Assembly (NCBI RefSeq): GCF_004519315.1
Contig: NZ_SOZE01000001.1
Span: forward strand, 310,001-374,000
DNA length: 64,000 nt
Direction: 5' to 3'
Source of the DNA: Mucilaginibacter psychrotolerans
GTDB lineage: Bacteria; Bacteroidota; Bacteroidia; Sphingobacteriales; Sphingobacteriaceae
Made by a program: the position numbers and the translations under genes. The notes beneath the pieces were generated by a model. It made no database searches. It saw nothing but the letters and a program-made list of their open reading frames with translations, and was not told the DNA's origin. This document shows, piece by piece, positions 63,801 to 64,000 of the stretch; position 1 is the stretch's first letter, and the number at the start of each line of letters is the position of its first letter.

Positions 63801-63866
63801 CACAATAAAAAGAACCAGGCTAATGGGCTTTTTATGGGTGATGAAGTAGTTTTCCAACTCGTTCAT
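60813..63866 (-). CDS. RND efflux pump inner-membrane permease
   Basis: A 1017-residue RND transporter with the usual 12 membrane segments and two large periplasmic loops. The proton-relay Asp400-Asp401 is in GLIIDDAIVVVEQI (TM4). The N-terminus (FITHKKPISLVLFIVLLGGI) and the CzcA/AcrB-type spacing are standard. It works with the membrane-fusion gene that starts the same transcript on the right edge; the start overlaps that stop as ATGA. Metal or drug specificity is not clear from sequence. Confidence 0.94.
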   Translation of the reverse strand: MNELENYFITHKKPISLVLFIVLLGGIFSYSRLQTSLFPEITFPKIKIIADAGLQPVNKMMVTVTKPLENAIKQVPDLHYVRSTTSRGSCEISAYMNWDADIDLSQQRIESRIAQIKNDMPPEVTVTVEKMNPSILPVSGYTLESHNLSPIELKQLATYTVKPFLSQVDGVSEIRVIGGKSKEYWLVLDRQKMSALGLTPDMISNTLMQTAFIKANGYLADYKMLYLTVTDASVNTSEQLQNLVLSNNRKRVIQLKDIADIQVNPGVEYTKINANGHEGVLIAVIKQPNANLVELSAAMTNKVAELQKVLPKGVSLKPYYVQADFVNESVKSVSDSLWIGLALAIIVAIIFLRSLKASATILITIPITLCLTLIVLYACGYTLNIMTLGAIAAAIGLIIDDAIVVVEQIHRTHEEHPEEPTLTLLKKAIDYLLPAMIGSSISTIVIFIPFLMMTGVAGAYFKVMTNTMIITLACSFFVTWIGLPVIYLLLTKEKQVNNKQAKVEAHEVKQQRWVSFFILNPLISIILIVGLVLVIVFIPGKLETGFLPDMDEGSIVLDYTSPPGTSLEETDRMLREIEKLIIKEPDVAAYSRRTGTQMGFFITEPNTGDYLIQLKKGHEKTSEEVISDLRLQIEASQPALRVDFGQVIGDMLGDLMTSTQPIEIKVFGDNQAKLQALAKQIADITTNVKGTADVFDGIVIAGPSVNIVPDYSKLAQYNLTPAALQTQVQSALEGNVIGNLYEREQQSPIRMVYPGSRLQDVAGIKNLNIFMADGRLVPITSLATVELHPGDAEVERENLQAMGVISARLENADLGSVMPAIQKGIHDKVNLPPGYHVEYGGAYAEQQQSFKELLMILITSSLLVFGVILFLFRQFRIALLILVVAVLGIGGSVLALFLTNTPLNVGSYTGLIMIVGIIGENAIFTFWQFRESAKTSSIDEAIVYSISTRLRPKLMTALGAIIALTPLALGIGAGAQLHQPLAIAVIGGFLAALPLLLIVLPSMIRIFYRNHSFARKA

Positions 63867-64000
63867 GGTTTTACGATTTTGACTTTCGCAGTATCGGCCA
63901 AACCATAGTTGCCCGTTACGGCTATCCTATCGGTAGGGTTGAACCTTGGCGACAATATCTCAATCATCCCGCCCGACTGGATGCCTTTTTTTACCGGTGT
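63863..64000 (-). CDS. Membrane-fusion (HlyD-type) protein of the RND pump, C-terminal end
   Basis: The last 45 codons are visible, ending SPRFNPTDRIAVTGNYGLAD and a KIVKP tail. This fits the final strands of an RND periplasmic adaptor, directly upstream of the permease and overlapping it by 4 bp. Most of the gene lies outside the window. Confidence 0.7.
   Translation of the reverse strand, partial: TPVKKGIQSGGMIEILSPRFNPTDRIAVTGNYGLADTAKVKIVKP

Overview
The window looks like chromosomal DNA of a Bacteroidota member, most likely family Sphingobacteriaceae (Mucilaginibacter- or Pedobacter-like). This is inferred from an UpxY/Wza/Wzc polysaccharide locus, a Bacteroidota-type division and cell-wall (dcw) cluster, DUF2490 and Hc1-like proteins, TAnnTTTG-type -7 boxes, few Shine-Dalgarno sites and several TTG starts. 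It is an inference from family content, not from a marker RNA. No rRNA, tRNA, transposase, phage gene or CRISPR array was recognised.

Bases 1-17762 (minus strand) form one long surface-polysaccharide operon. It is read leftwards from a Wza-like export lipoprotein, a Wzc-like tyrosine autokinase and an UpxY antiterminator. Next come an asparagine synthetase, glycosyltransferases of families GT2, GT4 and GT11, a Wzt-like ABC ATPase, two methyltransferases, an acyltransferase and an NAD-dependent epimerase. The operon runs off the left edge inside a further glycosyltransferase. Neighbouring genes mostly overlap or abut. Just right of it, on the plus strand, lie another GT2 enzyme and a WecA/MraY-family lipid-linked sugar phosphotransferase that could start lipid-linked synthesis.

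Bases 19.8-33 kb are mixed housekeeping and accessory genes: GAPDH and PGK, two GNAT acetyltransferases, a GMC oxidoreductase, an S15-type peptidase/esterase, a pair of tandem Cys-rich lipoproteins, a GH32 fructan hydrolase, and purU flanked by two copies of a ~100-bp inverted-repeat element.

Bases 33.1-49.9 kb are the dcw cluster in the order mraZ, rsmH, ftsL-like, ftsI (PASTA), murE, mraY, murD, ftsW, murG, murC, ftsQ, ftsA, ftsZ. A three-repeat MraZ-type operator precedes mraZ, an intrinsic terminator separates murG from murC, and five DnaA-box-like 9-mers sit within 60 bp upstream of ftsZ. The spacers are full of short repeats, and one GC-rich repeat family is translated in frame at the N-termini of both FtsW and MurG.

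Bases 50-64 kb hold a PLP-dependent acyl-CoA transferase (sphingolipid- or sulfonolipid-type), a tiny Hc1-like protein, dapA, a lipoprotein gene broken by one in-frame stop, DinB, a GT39 membrane glycosyltransferase with a predicted outer-membrane barrel, DUF2490 and DUF58 proteins, a GH130 enzyme, and an RND efflux pump whose membrane-fusion partner runs off the right edge. MurE carries the DNPR motif of meso-diaminopimelate-adding ligases, which fits the presence of dapA.
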